Origin: Selaginella moellendorffii
Taxonomy: Eukaryota > Streptophyta > Lycopodiopsida > Selaginellales > Selaginellaceae
NCBI RefSeq assembly: GCF_000143415.4
Contig: NW_003314310.1
Location: forward strand, 1,118,611-1,182,610
Direction: 5' to 3'
DNA: 64,000 nt
Made by a program: the position numbers and the translations under genes. Below, in pieces: positions 34,929-46,162 of this stretch (its first letter is position 1; each line of letters starts with the position of its first letter). The notes under the pieces are model-generated. The model ran no database searches, was not told the origin of the DNA, and worked only from the letters and a program-made list of their open reading frames with translations.

Positions 34929-36223
34929 TTACTTGTGTGGTTCGATCAAAGCGAGTAGGTTTGCCATGTGTTCTTGGCGAAGAGTAGCGACGGCTTCCAA
35001 GCTCCCGTCTTGGAGGCCCGATGGAACAACACGGACGTAGCCTTCGCAGGGACCATTTGTGGGTGTGGCAAGGATTGGAGTTCCAGATCCAAAATCCATG
35101 TCGTAGAAGGGCAATCGAGCCCAGCTTGTGATGACCAAGTTGGGATCGAAGCTGATCCTCGTGAATCCGGCGCTGTCGTGCTGCTCTGATTTGGGAGCTT
35201 CTCTCAGCTGGAGAGCCACGAAATCCACCACCGATCTCAAGCGCTCGGCCTCGGACGCCCTCTCGATACTCGCGGCGATGATCGAAGCTCCAAATTCCAG
35301 TGGCTTGCCCGTGAGATCTTCCGCGCTGACCTCACAGCGCGCCCGGAACAGGGAGTGAGAGTCCACGGCGACCATTGACCGGGCAGTAGAGCACCGTGCG
35401 GCGGCCGCCGCTGACTCCCCTGGCCATGGTGATGAGCCGCCAGAGATGGACTGCCAGGCACACGAATGTGGAGCTAGATCCGCCAGCTCTTTCACTGTTT
35501 TTGAGCCGATCGAGCTCGCCTTTGCGAAAGTGGATCCGTCGAGTGATGAGAGCTTTGGATTCCTCCGGGGAGAGGACTGTGTAGTGCTTCGGCGTGAGCG
35601 CGTACTCGGGGTGCTCGAACTCCGGCATGGGTGGATCCCGGGGCATCATCAAGGTACGATCGGACGAGCGACTGTCCGAAAACTTCGCGGCTTTGCCGCT
35701 CGCGAGTGCTGCCCAGTCGGCCAGGAAGCCGGGGACCGCGTTGCAATCGGCGACGTGGTGCTGGATTCCAAGCCCCAGCGCAAATCCTCCACAGCTAAAG
35801 CTTGTGATCTGGAACGAGTAAACTTCACTGATCGAAATCTTGCTTGAATCTAGATTGTTACCTGGACAAGCTAGGTGTAAGCTTGTGAAGATTTCCATGA
35901 CCATCATCGCTACCCAGAAACTCGACCAATGTTTCCGTCGCGACGGCTTCCACCCAAAAAACTCCCTCGTTGTTAAGACGAATAGCCAGATCCCCAGATT
36001 CATCTCTTCCAATCCGACCCGCGAAGCCCAACACCTTTTGGAGCGAATCTTTCAAGCGAGAAGAGGTACTCAGCTTCGAAGAGAATGCAAGGAGGAGTGG
36101 GACGTGATAGCTTGGCATCAGGGCATCCATCGGGCTGAGACGTAGCCATGGAGAATGATCGCTGCTCCCGTCGTCGCTCTGAATCTGGATCCATTCCGGC
36201 AACCGCTCAATCGTGATGACCAT
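34929..36223 (-). pseudogene. BAHD acyltransferase with frameshift
   Basis: Two exons (36223-35862 and 35808-34929, minus). The N-terminal half is intact: LRLSPMDALMPSYHVPLLL, FAGRIGRDESGDLAIRL, then after the intron ITSFSCGGFALGLGIQHHVADCNAV with the catalytic HXXXD (HHVAD). After CPVNGRRGLSLPV the frame runs to a stop (PGAL). The rest (FRARCEVSAEDLTG.., DFGSG, the DFGWG-type motif, and GPCEGYVRVVP) continues in another frame. Comparison with the intact neighbour shows the segment corresponding to HFFGNAV is missing, so a small out-of-frame deletion at about 35345 is responsible. BAHD enzymes transfer acyl groups from CoA to alcohols or amines. Deletion or assembly error cannot be separated here. 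Confidence 0.75.
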
Positions 36224-36344
36224 GATTGAGAATGAATTTGTGCTGAACAGTGGAAGAGCTATTTGTCGTGATCGAAAATGGGAATGCGACTTGATTCCTT
36301 CATTAACCATCTATGGAGTGTCCATTGCTGATCAAAGGAAAGTG

Positions 36345-37724
36345 TTAACAACCTTTGTTGTCATTGAAAATGGAGTAGACAAGCTTGTCCATATGAGAGT
36401 TTCTTAGAGTGGGCACTACTGCTAGACCTCCGTCACCATTGCTAGATGGCACCACTCGCACGTAACCTTCGCAAGGGCCCTCCGTGGGGGTGGCAAGAAC
36501 CGGACGACCGAATCCAAAGTCGAGCTCGTAAAAGGGCAGTCGAGCCCAGCTAGTGATGATCAAGTTTGGATCCAAAGAAAAGCGGGGAATCTCTTCCGCC
36601 TGGGGAGAACTACGCTGCTGGTCCTCGTGTTGTTGCTTCAATGCAAGGAAATCCACAACCGATCGCAAATAATCCTCCTGCGATAAAGACTCTAAGCCTG
36701 CGGCAATCAGCGAGGCCAAGTCACCCAAGGGCATGGCAAGGATATCGCAGACCGTGGCGCATGCGCACCGCCTAAACACCGCATTGCCGAAGAAGTGAGC
36801 CGGGAGCGCGAGCCCACGGCGGCCGTTGACCGGGCACAGTACTATCGTCTTGGACTGGACGTTGACTTCACGGGCGGCGGTGATTGACTTCCAGAGGTAT
36901 GCAGACAGGGAGACGTACGTGGAGAAGGGTTGATTGGAGCGACCTTTGTTACACTCGGACTTGAGGAGCGCGAGACGCTCTCTGGTGAAGTGGATCGTGC
37001 GGGTGACGATCGACTTGGCCTCGTCGCTGGAAAGCATTGTGATGATGTTGGTGGTGTAGTCAGAGTGGTCAAAGCTAGGGCGTGGAGGGCGGCGGGGCAT
37101 CATGCAGGAGCGGTCAATGGGCTGCCCGGACAGGAGTTCCTCGATTGACCGCTCCCCCCTGGTCAACTTTGCGAGGTCGAGGAGAAATTCCGGGAGCGCG
37201 TTGCAATCGACGACACGATGGTTGACTCCAAAACCCAGTGCGATCCCACCGCAGCCGAATCGAGTGATCTACACCACAAATGTATGCCAATGGATGAAAA
37301 CATCGGGAGAACATACCTGGAGTAGAAGAGGGATTCCCATGTCCACGGGATCCTGCGAAGCCATTGGCGTCAGCTCTTGGAGCTTTGCGAGATCCTGATC
37401 CGAAAAACCCTGAAGCGTTTCCTGGGTGGAAGCCTCAATCCAGAGGACGCCGCAGTCCTCGTCCTGATCGTTGAGATAGATCCCAAGCTTCCCGGACTCG
37501 TTCCTCCGGATCCGCCCAGCTAAATCTCTGTAGTGGCACAGCACCTGCTGGAGCGCGCGCTCCAAATCGGCCACAAATCCTTGAGGAACCGGGGAGGAGA
37601 ATGCGAGGACCATAGGGCTGTGAATTAGTGGCATGTGGATATCGATCGGGGTGAGAGGAAACCATGTCGAGAGAGGATTCTTGATCGACGACGACACCCA
37701 TCTCAAAGAGCTTCTCTCAATCAT
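36345..37724 (-). CDS. BAHD acyltransferase (intact)
   Basis: Two exons (37724-37317 and 37268-36345, minus) make 443 residues, the usual BAHD length. LTPIDIHMPLIHSPMVLAF is the typical N-terminal tunnel segment. The first lobe ends LAGRIRRNESGKLGIYL. HRVVDC at the start of exon 2 is the catalytic HXXXD. CPVNGRRGLALPAHFFGNAV and LDFGFGRPVLATP (DFGWG-type structural motif) follow, ending GPCEGYVRVVPS. It is a cytosolic CoA-dependent acyltransferase (hydroxycinnamoyl- or acetyl-transferase-like); donor and acceptor cannot be deduced. The intron position is the conserved one, directly before the HXXXD segment. It is flanked by two defective paralogues on the same strand. Confidence 0.9.
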
Positions 37725-38154
37725 CCTAGAAGTGCCACGTCAAACTTACCAACAACTAGGATTATTAACGCTCATATCCGTCGAATATCCCAAATCTGCC
37801 ACGTGGTCACTGGATGCGTCTTTGAGAATCTTTCACTGGCGCTTAAGCAGCGTAAGTAATCACCTTCCTTTGTCCATGAGAATGTTGCTATAGCAGAGCA
37901 TCAATTTTACTTCCACAAGAATCATCAGCATCTCGAACAGACATACCAAGGCCTTTGAATAGTAATGTTGAGCAAAAACCACCCCGCTGAATATTATAGT
38001 TGCAAAAGTTCATGGCAACGGAAGAATGTAAGTTCAAAACTCTGTATAAAAATCATCCTACACTCCAAGAGACTTGCTCTTTTAACGTTTGGCTACGGCA
38101 CCGCAATGGCTAAAGGATAGCGAGTTGATAATGAAACCCCGAGTAGACAATATG
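37725..38154. other. Intergenic between BAHD copies
   Basis: Upstream region of the intact BAHD gene. No other gene. An open frame at 37633-37893 on the plus strand is antisense shadow running into non-coding DNA. Confidence 0.5.
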
Positions 38155-39062
38155 AGAGTTTCTTAAAGTAAGCACTACCACTAACCTTCGCAACCCCCCT
38201 TGGTGGGCGTGGCAAGAACTGGACGGTTGAATCCAAAGCCGAGCTCATAGCAGGGCAGTCGAGCCCAGCTAGTGATGACCAAGTTTGGATCGAGAGCAAG
38301 CGCCTGTGAACCTCTTCTGTCATCTGGGGAGAATTATGTTATTGGTACTCATGCCATTCCTTCAATTCAAGGAAATCCATAACTGGTTGCAAATAATCCT
38401 CCTGGAAGCAACAAGCCTCTGTCAATTGTCGAAGCTAAGTCAGACCGTGCTCTAAACTCTGCATTGCCGAAGAAGCGAGCCGGGAGTTTGAGTCCACGGC
38501 GGCCGTTGACCGGGCACAGGACCATCGTCTTGGACTGCTTCCAGAGGTCGGCGGCTAGGGAAACGAACGTGGAGAAGGGTTGACTGGAGCTAGGGCGTGG
38601 AGACCAGAAAAGATTTCCGCTCCTGTGATCAACTTTGTGAGGTTGAGGACACGATGGTTTCCAAAACCAGTGCGATCCCACCGCAGGCGAATCGAGTGAT
38701 CCAAACGAGAAATCTATCGGCTATGGATGATGAAACATCGGGAGTACCTGCAGTAGAAGATGTTCGTGGGATTTGGCGTCAGCTCGTGGAGCTTGGCGAG
38801 GTCCTTGTCCGAAAAGCCCTGAAGCGTTTTCTGAATACAGAGGATGCCGCAGTCCTCGTCCTGATCGTTGAGATAGATCCCAAGCCTCCCGGACTGGTTC
38901 CTTCGGATCCGCCTGATACAGTGTCCGGCGCTCCAAATCGGCCACAAATCCTTGAGGAACCGGGAAGGAGAATGTGAGGACTAAAGGGCTGTGAATTAGT
39001 GGCATCTGGATATCGATCGGGGTGAGAGGTGTCGGGAGAGGATTCTTGATCGACGAAGACAC
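38155..39062 (-). pseudogene. Decayed third BAHD acyltransferase
   Basis: In several frames, minus strand: LTPIDIQMPLIHSPLVLTF, VPQGFVADLER, RIRRNQSGRLGIYLNDQDED, FSDKDLAKLHELTP, PFSTFVSLAADLWKQ, CPVNGRRGLKLPARFFGNAE, and near 38190-38290 LVITSWARLPCYELGFGFNR. Most of the second exon around HXXXD is deleted, and the DFGWG-type motif is changed. It is closest to the intact gene at 36345-37724. Confidence 0.8.
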
Positions 39063-39199
39063 CCGCTCTCATTGTCCCCTATAACTTTTCAACTTACACA
39101 TGCTTCACGAGACAGCCTCACCCGACGTCCAGGTCAAACTTATCCGTCGAATATCCCACAAGCAAGTCTTTGGAGAGCTTGCCCTATTGGCATCTTAGT

Positions 39200-39300
39200 A
39201 CCAAGAGCTCACGCGGCCCGGACGGAGTTTGACCATCCCGAGTACGCACTCACGGCAAAGCCCTACAGTTCTCCGGATCCTTTTCGGATAGACGAGCTAT
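39200..39300 (+). pseudogene. Inverted BAHD exon fragment
   Basis: The plus strand reads TEFDHPEYALTAKPYSS, matching EFEHPEYALTPKHYTVLS of the frameshifted BAHD gene on the other strand. It lies just beyond the third BAHD relic in opposite orientation, so the cluster has undergone an inversion or an inverted duplication. Confidence 0.6.
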
Positions 39301-39320
39301 TTCTTCTCACAAACAGCTAA

Positions 39321-39765
39321 CTACGAAATCCAAAAGAAAACCTCACAGCACAACAATCGTATTTTGACAATCCAATCCTACTGTCGCTGATCTGCAGCGT
39401 CTTGTTTGCCACAATGTGAATGAAAAAGCGATTGTAGTGAATCTTATCTAATCAATAAAAAATAAGACAGATATAAAAGAAAAAGACTTCTGATTCTCCG
39501 GGACATCTTAAACTCCAAAGGTTTGATATGCAGCTGAGTTGGACATACATAAGTAACAAGGTCATTGCAGGAAATGTGACAGGTGCCCTTTCAAAGCTAC
39601 GAAAGGAAACTTGATTGACTAGGGATGCTGTTGAACTCTTCCAAAAGATTGTTGCTTTTTGTCTGAAATTCTTCTTCTGAAATATTTTTTATCTTGCAAT
39701 AATTCTATTAATGGGTAATTTTTAATTTCAGAGTACTAACTTTTTTTGAATATAAAGTCTTCTAC
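39321..39765. other. AT-rich spacer before the retroelement
   Basis: No gene. AT content rises sharply here and stays high to about 46.08 kb except for the inserted element at 42.2-43.6 kb. Confidence 0.5.
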
Positions 39766-42700
39766 GTTGTGAGGTCTAAGTGTACAACTATGATGCTTAT
39801 TCCATGCACTCATATTGGTGGAAATGAAAGGTAATTTTGATTATCCCTAAGATTTGGGATATTAATTTAAATTTATTATTTGCATTATCTAAATCTCCCT
39901 TTTCGTATTGCTTTTTAGGATTTTGGTTTAGATCTAGCTTTTGCATTGCTTAGATCTCCCTTTTTTTTAATTATTTTTTTTAACTTTTTCTCTTTTGCTC
40001 TTTCCTTTTCATTCATCTTCATGGTAGAGCACTAACCCTCTTCCTCCTTTGACTCTAAAGCAATAGTTGGTATAATTGTTTGATGTTATATAGTTATAGT
40101 TGAATAATCAAACTTAATTGATGGTAGTATTCACAGTGCGTGGTACAATTCTTCTTGCTCTTGTTACCAATCCTCGCATCCGACTAGAGTTTTTTCGTGA
40201 GAATCTTAAAGATGATGTGTACCATTAGTTTGATCATTTCATGGTGATTGTTACATATCATTTCTGGGATAATATTTGATGTTTACATGAGTTTCCCATG
40301 TATTTTCAAAGGTTGGTGCTGCAATGGTACAATGGTTTGAGTGTAGCCACTTGTTAGGATTGGAGTATTCTCTTAAGCATTTTCAAACATACATTTGGAC
40401 ATGTTGACAATTGTGATGATGCCTTTTAGCAATTGCATCATCTTTGTTAAGGGTCATCTGATCTTATGATGCAAATTAGCTTTTGTTTTCGAAGTCTTTT
40501 GTTTTATATAGAGTCAAATATGTCAAAGAAGATTAAGTTGGGAATGTTGTGGCTAACACTTTATCAAGATTTGGTAGGACTTATGCATGCATTTGCTCTA
40601 GCCACCTTTGATGATGCTTTTTGCTTAGCACAATGTTATGAGACATCATCTCATCCACTTCTTGCTGCACATCCTTCAGCTCCACTTTCTGTGTGAGATA
40701 GTTCTGTTTTAATGGAGGTTGATATTGTTGCTCCTCAAGTTCAAGGACTAAAACGAAGATGTGGTTATTGTTGAGCATGTGATGAAATTGGTCACACTTA
40801 TTGATGTTGTTGGCATTTTCCAGATTGGTGACCTCTATTTCCTGGATGTAAACTTTAGTGTTAACAATGTTCTATTGGTGTTGTTGTAATGAAAGGTCTG
40901 AACACCAAGATATATCTGAGAAACGAGAAGTTGTACAAGTAATGGAAGGATCTTGTGTGAATAAGTCAGTGACCCCTCCATCTTTTTTTATGAGTATTAT
41001 TAAGGGGTTCACTCAACACTGATTCATTCAGTGTTTACTTTCTAAGCTCGTTTTTATAACAATAGATATTCTATTATTCTCTTTATGTTGGATGATACAA
41101 GCTCAAGTTTATTTTCTATTGCTCAGCTTATTGCCACACATTGTCGTCTACATTTGCATTGTGTGGCAAAGCTAACAACAAGGTTCGCCTCATCCTGTTC
41201 ATATGTGTGTGTACGGCCATTGTTATAAAAAATGAAAATGTGTGTAAGCAATCTCAAACTTGAGTTACAATCATTGTAGATGGTGCTGAGTCAAGTTTTT
41301 GATCTCATCCTTAGTATAGATTTGTTGTGGCACAATTATGAAAAATGTGATTTTGAGGTTTCTCCCCCTTCTCTCATACTTTTTGATATTTCTTCTATTT
41401 TTTATACCTTTTTATCTCTTTGCTTCTACCTTTACTTCAATCACTTTTGTCTCCCCTTTACTTCCTTCTAAGTTTCTATCTTGTTCTTCTCTTTCCTATT
41501 TTGATCCCTTTGATGGTCTTTATGTTGTAGTGGTTAACCAATTCATAAATGAGTATGTTGATCTTTTTGAATTTGACCTATCATCTAAGGCAAAATTACA
41601 ACACATTATCCTATTTCAACTAGGAATGCTTGTCCAATCAAGGTTCTTATTTATTGTTTGTAACCCAAAGAGATCAAAATTTTACTTACAAACATTAAAA
41701 AGATGTTGGAAAAGAGAGTTATTTGGAAATCACAGAGTCTTTAGGCATGTGAATCTTATTTTGTGACGAAGTTTGATGAAGGTATTTGTTTCTACATCAA
41801 CTATTGTTTGTTAAATGAAGTGACAATTCTAAATGCTTCTTCACACTATTCATCTCTTAGATTGTCTGGAGAGTCGTTAGTTCACTAAGTTAGATCTTGT
41901 TTTTGGGTAATGGCAAGTATCGATGGTCGAAGAAGATATTTCAAAGATTGCTTTTCGTACACTGTTTGGGTTATACAAGTTCTTAGCGATATCGTTTGGT
42001 TTGAACAATGTTTCAACAATTTTCGATCGGATGATGGACAAGGTTTTTTGCAATATGCCAGAAGTGATTGCTAACTTCATCAATGATGTCTTAATCCACT
42101 TGAAGGGTCATGAGAAGAACACATTTGTGATGTTCATAAGGTGTTGGATCTTCTTGTAAGCGACTAAATTTTTCCATTCTACTTTAGTCATTTAACCACA
42201 CCAACCACTTGGAGGAGTCTCACTCACAACCTCCATAAGTCGTATTTCAGACTTGGGCTTGCTAGCCCCGAGAATGGCATCCCTGCCACTCAACCTTTGC
42301 ATTTGATCCAAGTGCTCCACGTGTCCGATCCCATGACCGACACCCCAAGGTACCACCGACATATCAGCCCGTTACGCTAAGGCCATGCCCCTTTACCTTG
42401 GTCACACCTTTGGTCTAACACCACCTGCATCACAGTCCCATCTCTCAGGGACTGGGCCATCCGTCCATGAGTGATCATTCCAAATCCACTCCTTAGCATC
42501 CTTAAGATGCCCACAGACATGGGGAATAGCCTTCCCCAATATCCCTTTTCCGGTCTTCACCAAATCCCTTTCTGCCCATGGCCGTGTTCACCAACGCTGC
42601 CACTGGATCGAGGCCCACAGGCCCGACCACTAAGTCCCACGGTCCTTTGGGACTTCCTTACCACTCGACTGTATCCTTGGTCACTACACCAGAGGACTAC

Positions 42701-43106
42701 TCCTCTTCCTTTCCACAGTCTAGGCCTTTGGGACAACATTTCGGAACACCGTGGCCTTACGCGGGCCTCATGGGTACTCTCCCCGCCATCCGCCTTTGGG
42801 TGCTCTAGCCATGGGCTTAGAGCGAGGTTCCGTTGAGCCACACTAGGTATCCAAGTAGGTAGTGCCACCTACACTTGGACTGGGAGCATCGGTCAGTCGA
42901 TCTTCCGGGGGAACTAAAGCCGGCTTTTGAACACTTCACCAAGCTACCCCGCTTGTTGGTCCGTATTCACTCTAGTTTTGGACTTCCCAGTGGTCAATTC
43001 ATCACCCAACACTGGGTATGGCCTTCCTGGGCCGAACTGGCCTTTCCTGGCCAAACTGGCTCCACTGGGCTCCAACCCCCACACTCTCCTTACTATACTT
43101 TTGGAA

Positions 43107-43125
43107 CCCCCCCCCCCCCCCCCCC
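43107..43125. repeat. C19 homopolymer
   Basis: Nineteen consecutive C inside the inserted element, followed by TTGGGGG. The complementary G run could form a G-quadruplex. The exact length is likely unreliable in any assembly. Confidence 0.9.
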
Positions 43126-43175
43126 TTGGGGGACGATTGCTTTGGGCTTTCACCCAACTGCCTGTATTAGTATTT

Positions 43176-43360
43176 GGACTCGGACTCCATCTCGAACTCC
43201 ATCTCGGACTCCATCTCGGACTCCACCTCGGACTCCAACTCGGGTCCATCTTGGACTCCATTTCGGACTCCACCTCGGACTCCAACTCGGGTCCATCTCG
43301 GACTCCACCTTGGACTCCAACTCGGGTCCATCTCGAACTCCATCTCGGACACTTCCACAT
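43176..43360. repeat. 12-base CTCGGACTCCAx minisatellite
   Basis: About fifteen degenerate units of CTCGGACTCCA(T/C), some as CTCGGGTCCAT, in tandem. A higher-order unit of about 60 bases is visible. Because the unit is a multiple of three and lacks stops, every frame on both strands is open through it, giving Ser-Asp-Ser, Arg-Thr-Pro or Trp-Ser-Pro-Arg type repeats. It is not CRISPR-like: there are no spacers. Confidence 0.85.
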
Positions 43361-46162
43361 GTCATGTGTTGGTCCTTTTGGGTCCGTTTTTGGAGCCTCG
43401 CTTATTGATCGCTTCATGCTCGTTCCTTGAGCACTCCGTTGGGAGTTCCACTCTTGCTCTCAACCTTTTCAAGTCGGAGCTTTTTAGTCCAAATATGTTA
43501 CACTCGTTTGGTTTTCATTTCGGCCACCACCACATAGCACCCTTCCGGCTCCACTTTGGGGCCTAGGGATTTTTTGTCTCACACTTCTATAAAAAATTGG
43601 TTTAAAGTTGAAGTGGTCGAAGTGTGTGTTTAAGTCCAAAGACATGATTTATCTTGGGTACCAAATTTTCTTATGAGAATTTGCAAGTTAATTCTAACAA
43701 ACTTGTGGTTATTCTAAAGTTCCATACTCCCAAGTGTGTGAAGAATGTGTAGTGTTTCCTAGGCAAGGTGTAATATCTCAATCATTTTGTTGATCATTTT
43801 TTTGATTATACCGCACCGTTATGAGCGTTGCTAAAGTTGTTAGTATTATCTTTCATCTAGTCTGAAGATTGTGAGTGGGTGTTTACAGATCTCAAAGAGT
43901 TATTAATAACTCCTTTGGTTTTGGCATATTCTGACTACACTCAATGTTTCATTTTCCGCATGGATGCTTCTGATATCAATCTTGGAGGTGTGTTGATGCA
44001 AGAGAGCCCGAGTGTATTTGGTCAATGTGATATATCAACCGTACATTACAACTAGCAGAGGTGAACTACTCCATAACAAAGAAGGAGTTTTTAGTAGTAA
44101 TTTAGGGTTTCAAGAAATTTCATGCATATTTATATGGTTCTTGGACGTTATTAAAAAGTGATTATGTTGCAAGTACTTCATTATTAAAATAGAAAAACTT
44201 AATTGGTCATACTGCTCAGTGGGCTTTGAAACTTCAGATGTATGATTTTGATGTTGTTCATCACTTAGGAGTTTTATAGTTGATGCTAATACTATTTTTC
44301 AAACTCTTCTTGCTTCTTTGCTCTCTTCTCATGTTTCTGATGAACCTATTGTTCCAACATTTGTGGATTTTTTGGATGAAAATTCCGTGCCATCGGTGGT
44401 TGTTGTAATTGACATTCAATGTTCATAAAGTGTAGAGCAAAATTTATCATTTCTTGATGAGGTTTATGAGGCTCAAAAAATTGAACTGTGAATTCAAAGG
44501 CTTTGCAATGGGTTTAAAAATCTTGCATCACTTACTAATGACTTACCATTTTGGCATTTACATTCTACATATCGCTTTAAGGACGATCTTTTTATTTTTT
44601 AGGGATGAATCCTAATGATCATTTATGGTTGGTAGTGCTTTCAATTTTTATTCCATGTTTTCTTCACGTTTACTATGATTCTCTTATTTTAGGTGGGCAT
44701 ATGGGACACTGTCGTATGACCCAGAAGTTGTGCAAATCTTTTTATTAGACAGAGATGCGACGTGATGTCATCTAATATATGCGTAGTTACATTTGGTGCC
44801 AAACTTGTAATACTCCCTCTTATGCTGCAATATGATGGTTTGAGTCTATTCCAGTTTTTTGTCTGTTTGAGTTGGTGGCGTTTGATTTGATAGAATATTT
44901 TCCATGATTAAATACTAGTAATGAGTATGTCATTATTGCTTTTGATTATTTAACTTGTTAGGTGGAAAGCAATGCTCTTGTTAGCATATCTATAACTACT
45001 ATTTGATACTTCTTCCTCAATTAAGTGGCGTTTTAGCATTCTTATCCTTAGTGGACTCTTTCAGATAATAGTCTTACATTTATGGCTGAGGCATTTCATA
45101 TTTTTATGTCTTGGTTGGGGATATGCCACACTTTTATGAGTGTTTATCATCCATAGTCAGATAGTTTAGTAGAATGGCTCATTTGGACCTTTAAAAGGAT
45201 GATTGCGAAGTATATGAATTTTCAGCATTCGGATTGGGATGGTTATTTGCGGTCTCTTTAGTATGCATATGTCACAAACGTGCAGAGTTTTATTAGTGCT
45301 TCACTATATAAACTTTTATATGGTCATGATATAATACTGCTAACGGAGTTGGGTTTACATTTGCAATTGTCATAGGCTACTAATACTATGTTGTAGGATC
45401 AGTATTTGACAAATATTTTTCCATTTGTCTAAACAAAGTTTGTTGAACACTTGGGCTGTGTACAAGTGGGACAACAAGAAGGCGACAATTCCCATCATCA
45501 TCCACTTGCAAAATACAAAGTGGATGAATCTTATGGTACATGATTTATTTAGGGGGCTTTTTACTCAATAGAAAGGTTTATATCAAGTGTTGCGGCAAGT
45601 TGGACCATAAGTTTATAAAATTCAACATAACATCTAATAGACTAATCATTTAGAAATTGTGTATATGTAACAATTGAAACACTTTGTACAAAGGGATCAA
45701 AAACAATTAACACTATTTATAGATCCATTGATGCCTCCTCTTAATATTCTTTGAAATCCTAGCCCATCCACAAAAGGATATTAACGGTTTTCCATCATTC
45801 CAAGAAGAAGGGATGATGCAAGGTCCAAATGTATAACTATAATGCTATATATTAATATTAGCATAGTGGGATTTTGGTAGCTATTAAATTGGTTTTAATC
45901 TAAATTTTTTACTTTTATATAAAAAATAATGTTTTTAGGCTAATTGATATATACATTTCTTATATTCTCTTTCCATATTCCATGCACTCACAAAGTGTAA
46001 TTGTGCAAAAAATAAAATGTTAATAAATTAAAACTGCCATTAGGCACTTTTAAACAAGGGTAATAAAAGTTACCTTTATTTACTTGACACGTCACGCGAC
46101 GTTTAGCGTGGCGTCTCAAATATTTCTAGGGTTCTTGCGGGATTTTGGAGCGCAGTGACGTG

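Larger units (their letters stand above)
42155..43583. mobile_element. 1,429-base solo LTR-like insertion with CTTCT target duplication
   Basis: The block begins TGTAAG and ends CTCACA (TG...CA with a short imperfect inverted repeat). It is flanked by CTTCT on both sides (42150-42154 and 43584-43588). Removing the block and one CTTCT joins GATCTTCTA to TAAAAAATTGG in the same frame as the host reverse transcriptase, giving the expected VLDLL..KIGLKLKWSKC-type continuity apart from one stop. It is GC-rich, unlike the AT-rich host element, and has no polymerase genes. A solo LTR left by recombination between the LTRs of a different retrotransposon fits best. Confidence 0.8.
39766..45860 (+). 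mobile_element. Degenerate Ty3/gypsy retrotransposon
   Basis: Ordered but stop-ridden remains, plus strand. There is a gag zinc knuckle at about 40750-40850 (CGYC..GH..C pattern with a stop). The reverse transcriptase lies at about 41870-42155, with FTKLDLV, IAFRTLFGLYKFLAISFGL and FINDVLIHL (the catalytic YLDD-type box altered), continuing at 43589 with GLKLKWSKCVF. RNase H is at about 43860-44300 (FRMDASDINLGGVLMQE). Integrase has its zinc-binding H-H-C-C stretch at about 44690-44810 and a core with the HP..SDSLVEW motif near 45150-45200. A GPY/F-like tail is at about 45590-45680. Pol order RT-RNaseH-IN assigns it to Ty3/gypsy. The start of a 5' LTR is suggested by TGAGGTCTAAGTGTACAACT at 39766, resembling CAAGGTCCAAATGTATAACT near 45821, but full LTRs could not be aligned. 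Inactive. Confidence 0.8.

Noticed and set aside
39766-40060. Complete 5' LTR with tRNA primer-binding site for the gypsy element
   Set aside because: Only about 30 bases align with the candidate 3' LTR start, and the TGGTATAATTG near 40054 is too poor a match to call a primer-binding site.
43176-43360. Tandem repeat considered as a CRISPR array
   Set aside because: Units are contiguous and degenerate with no spacers, and the setting is a plant retroelement.
43150-43417. Long overlapping open frames on both strands with Ser-Asp or Trp-Ser-Pro repeats
   Set aside because: They exist only because a stop-free 12-base minisatellite is open in every frame; no start context, no domain.
46060-46160. 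Heat-shock elements upstream of HSP90
   Set aside because: TTTCTAGGGTTCTT lacks a proper alternating nGAAn array. A CACGTCAC (bZIP-like) and a TAGGGTT box are visible, but neither is distinctive enough to annotate.
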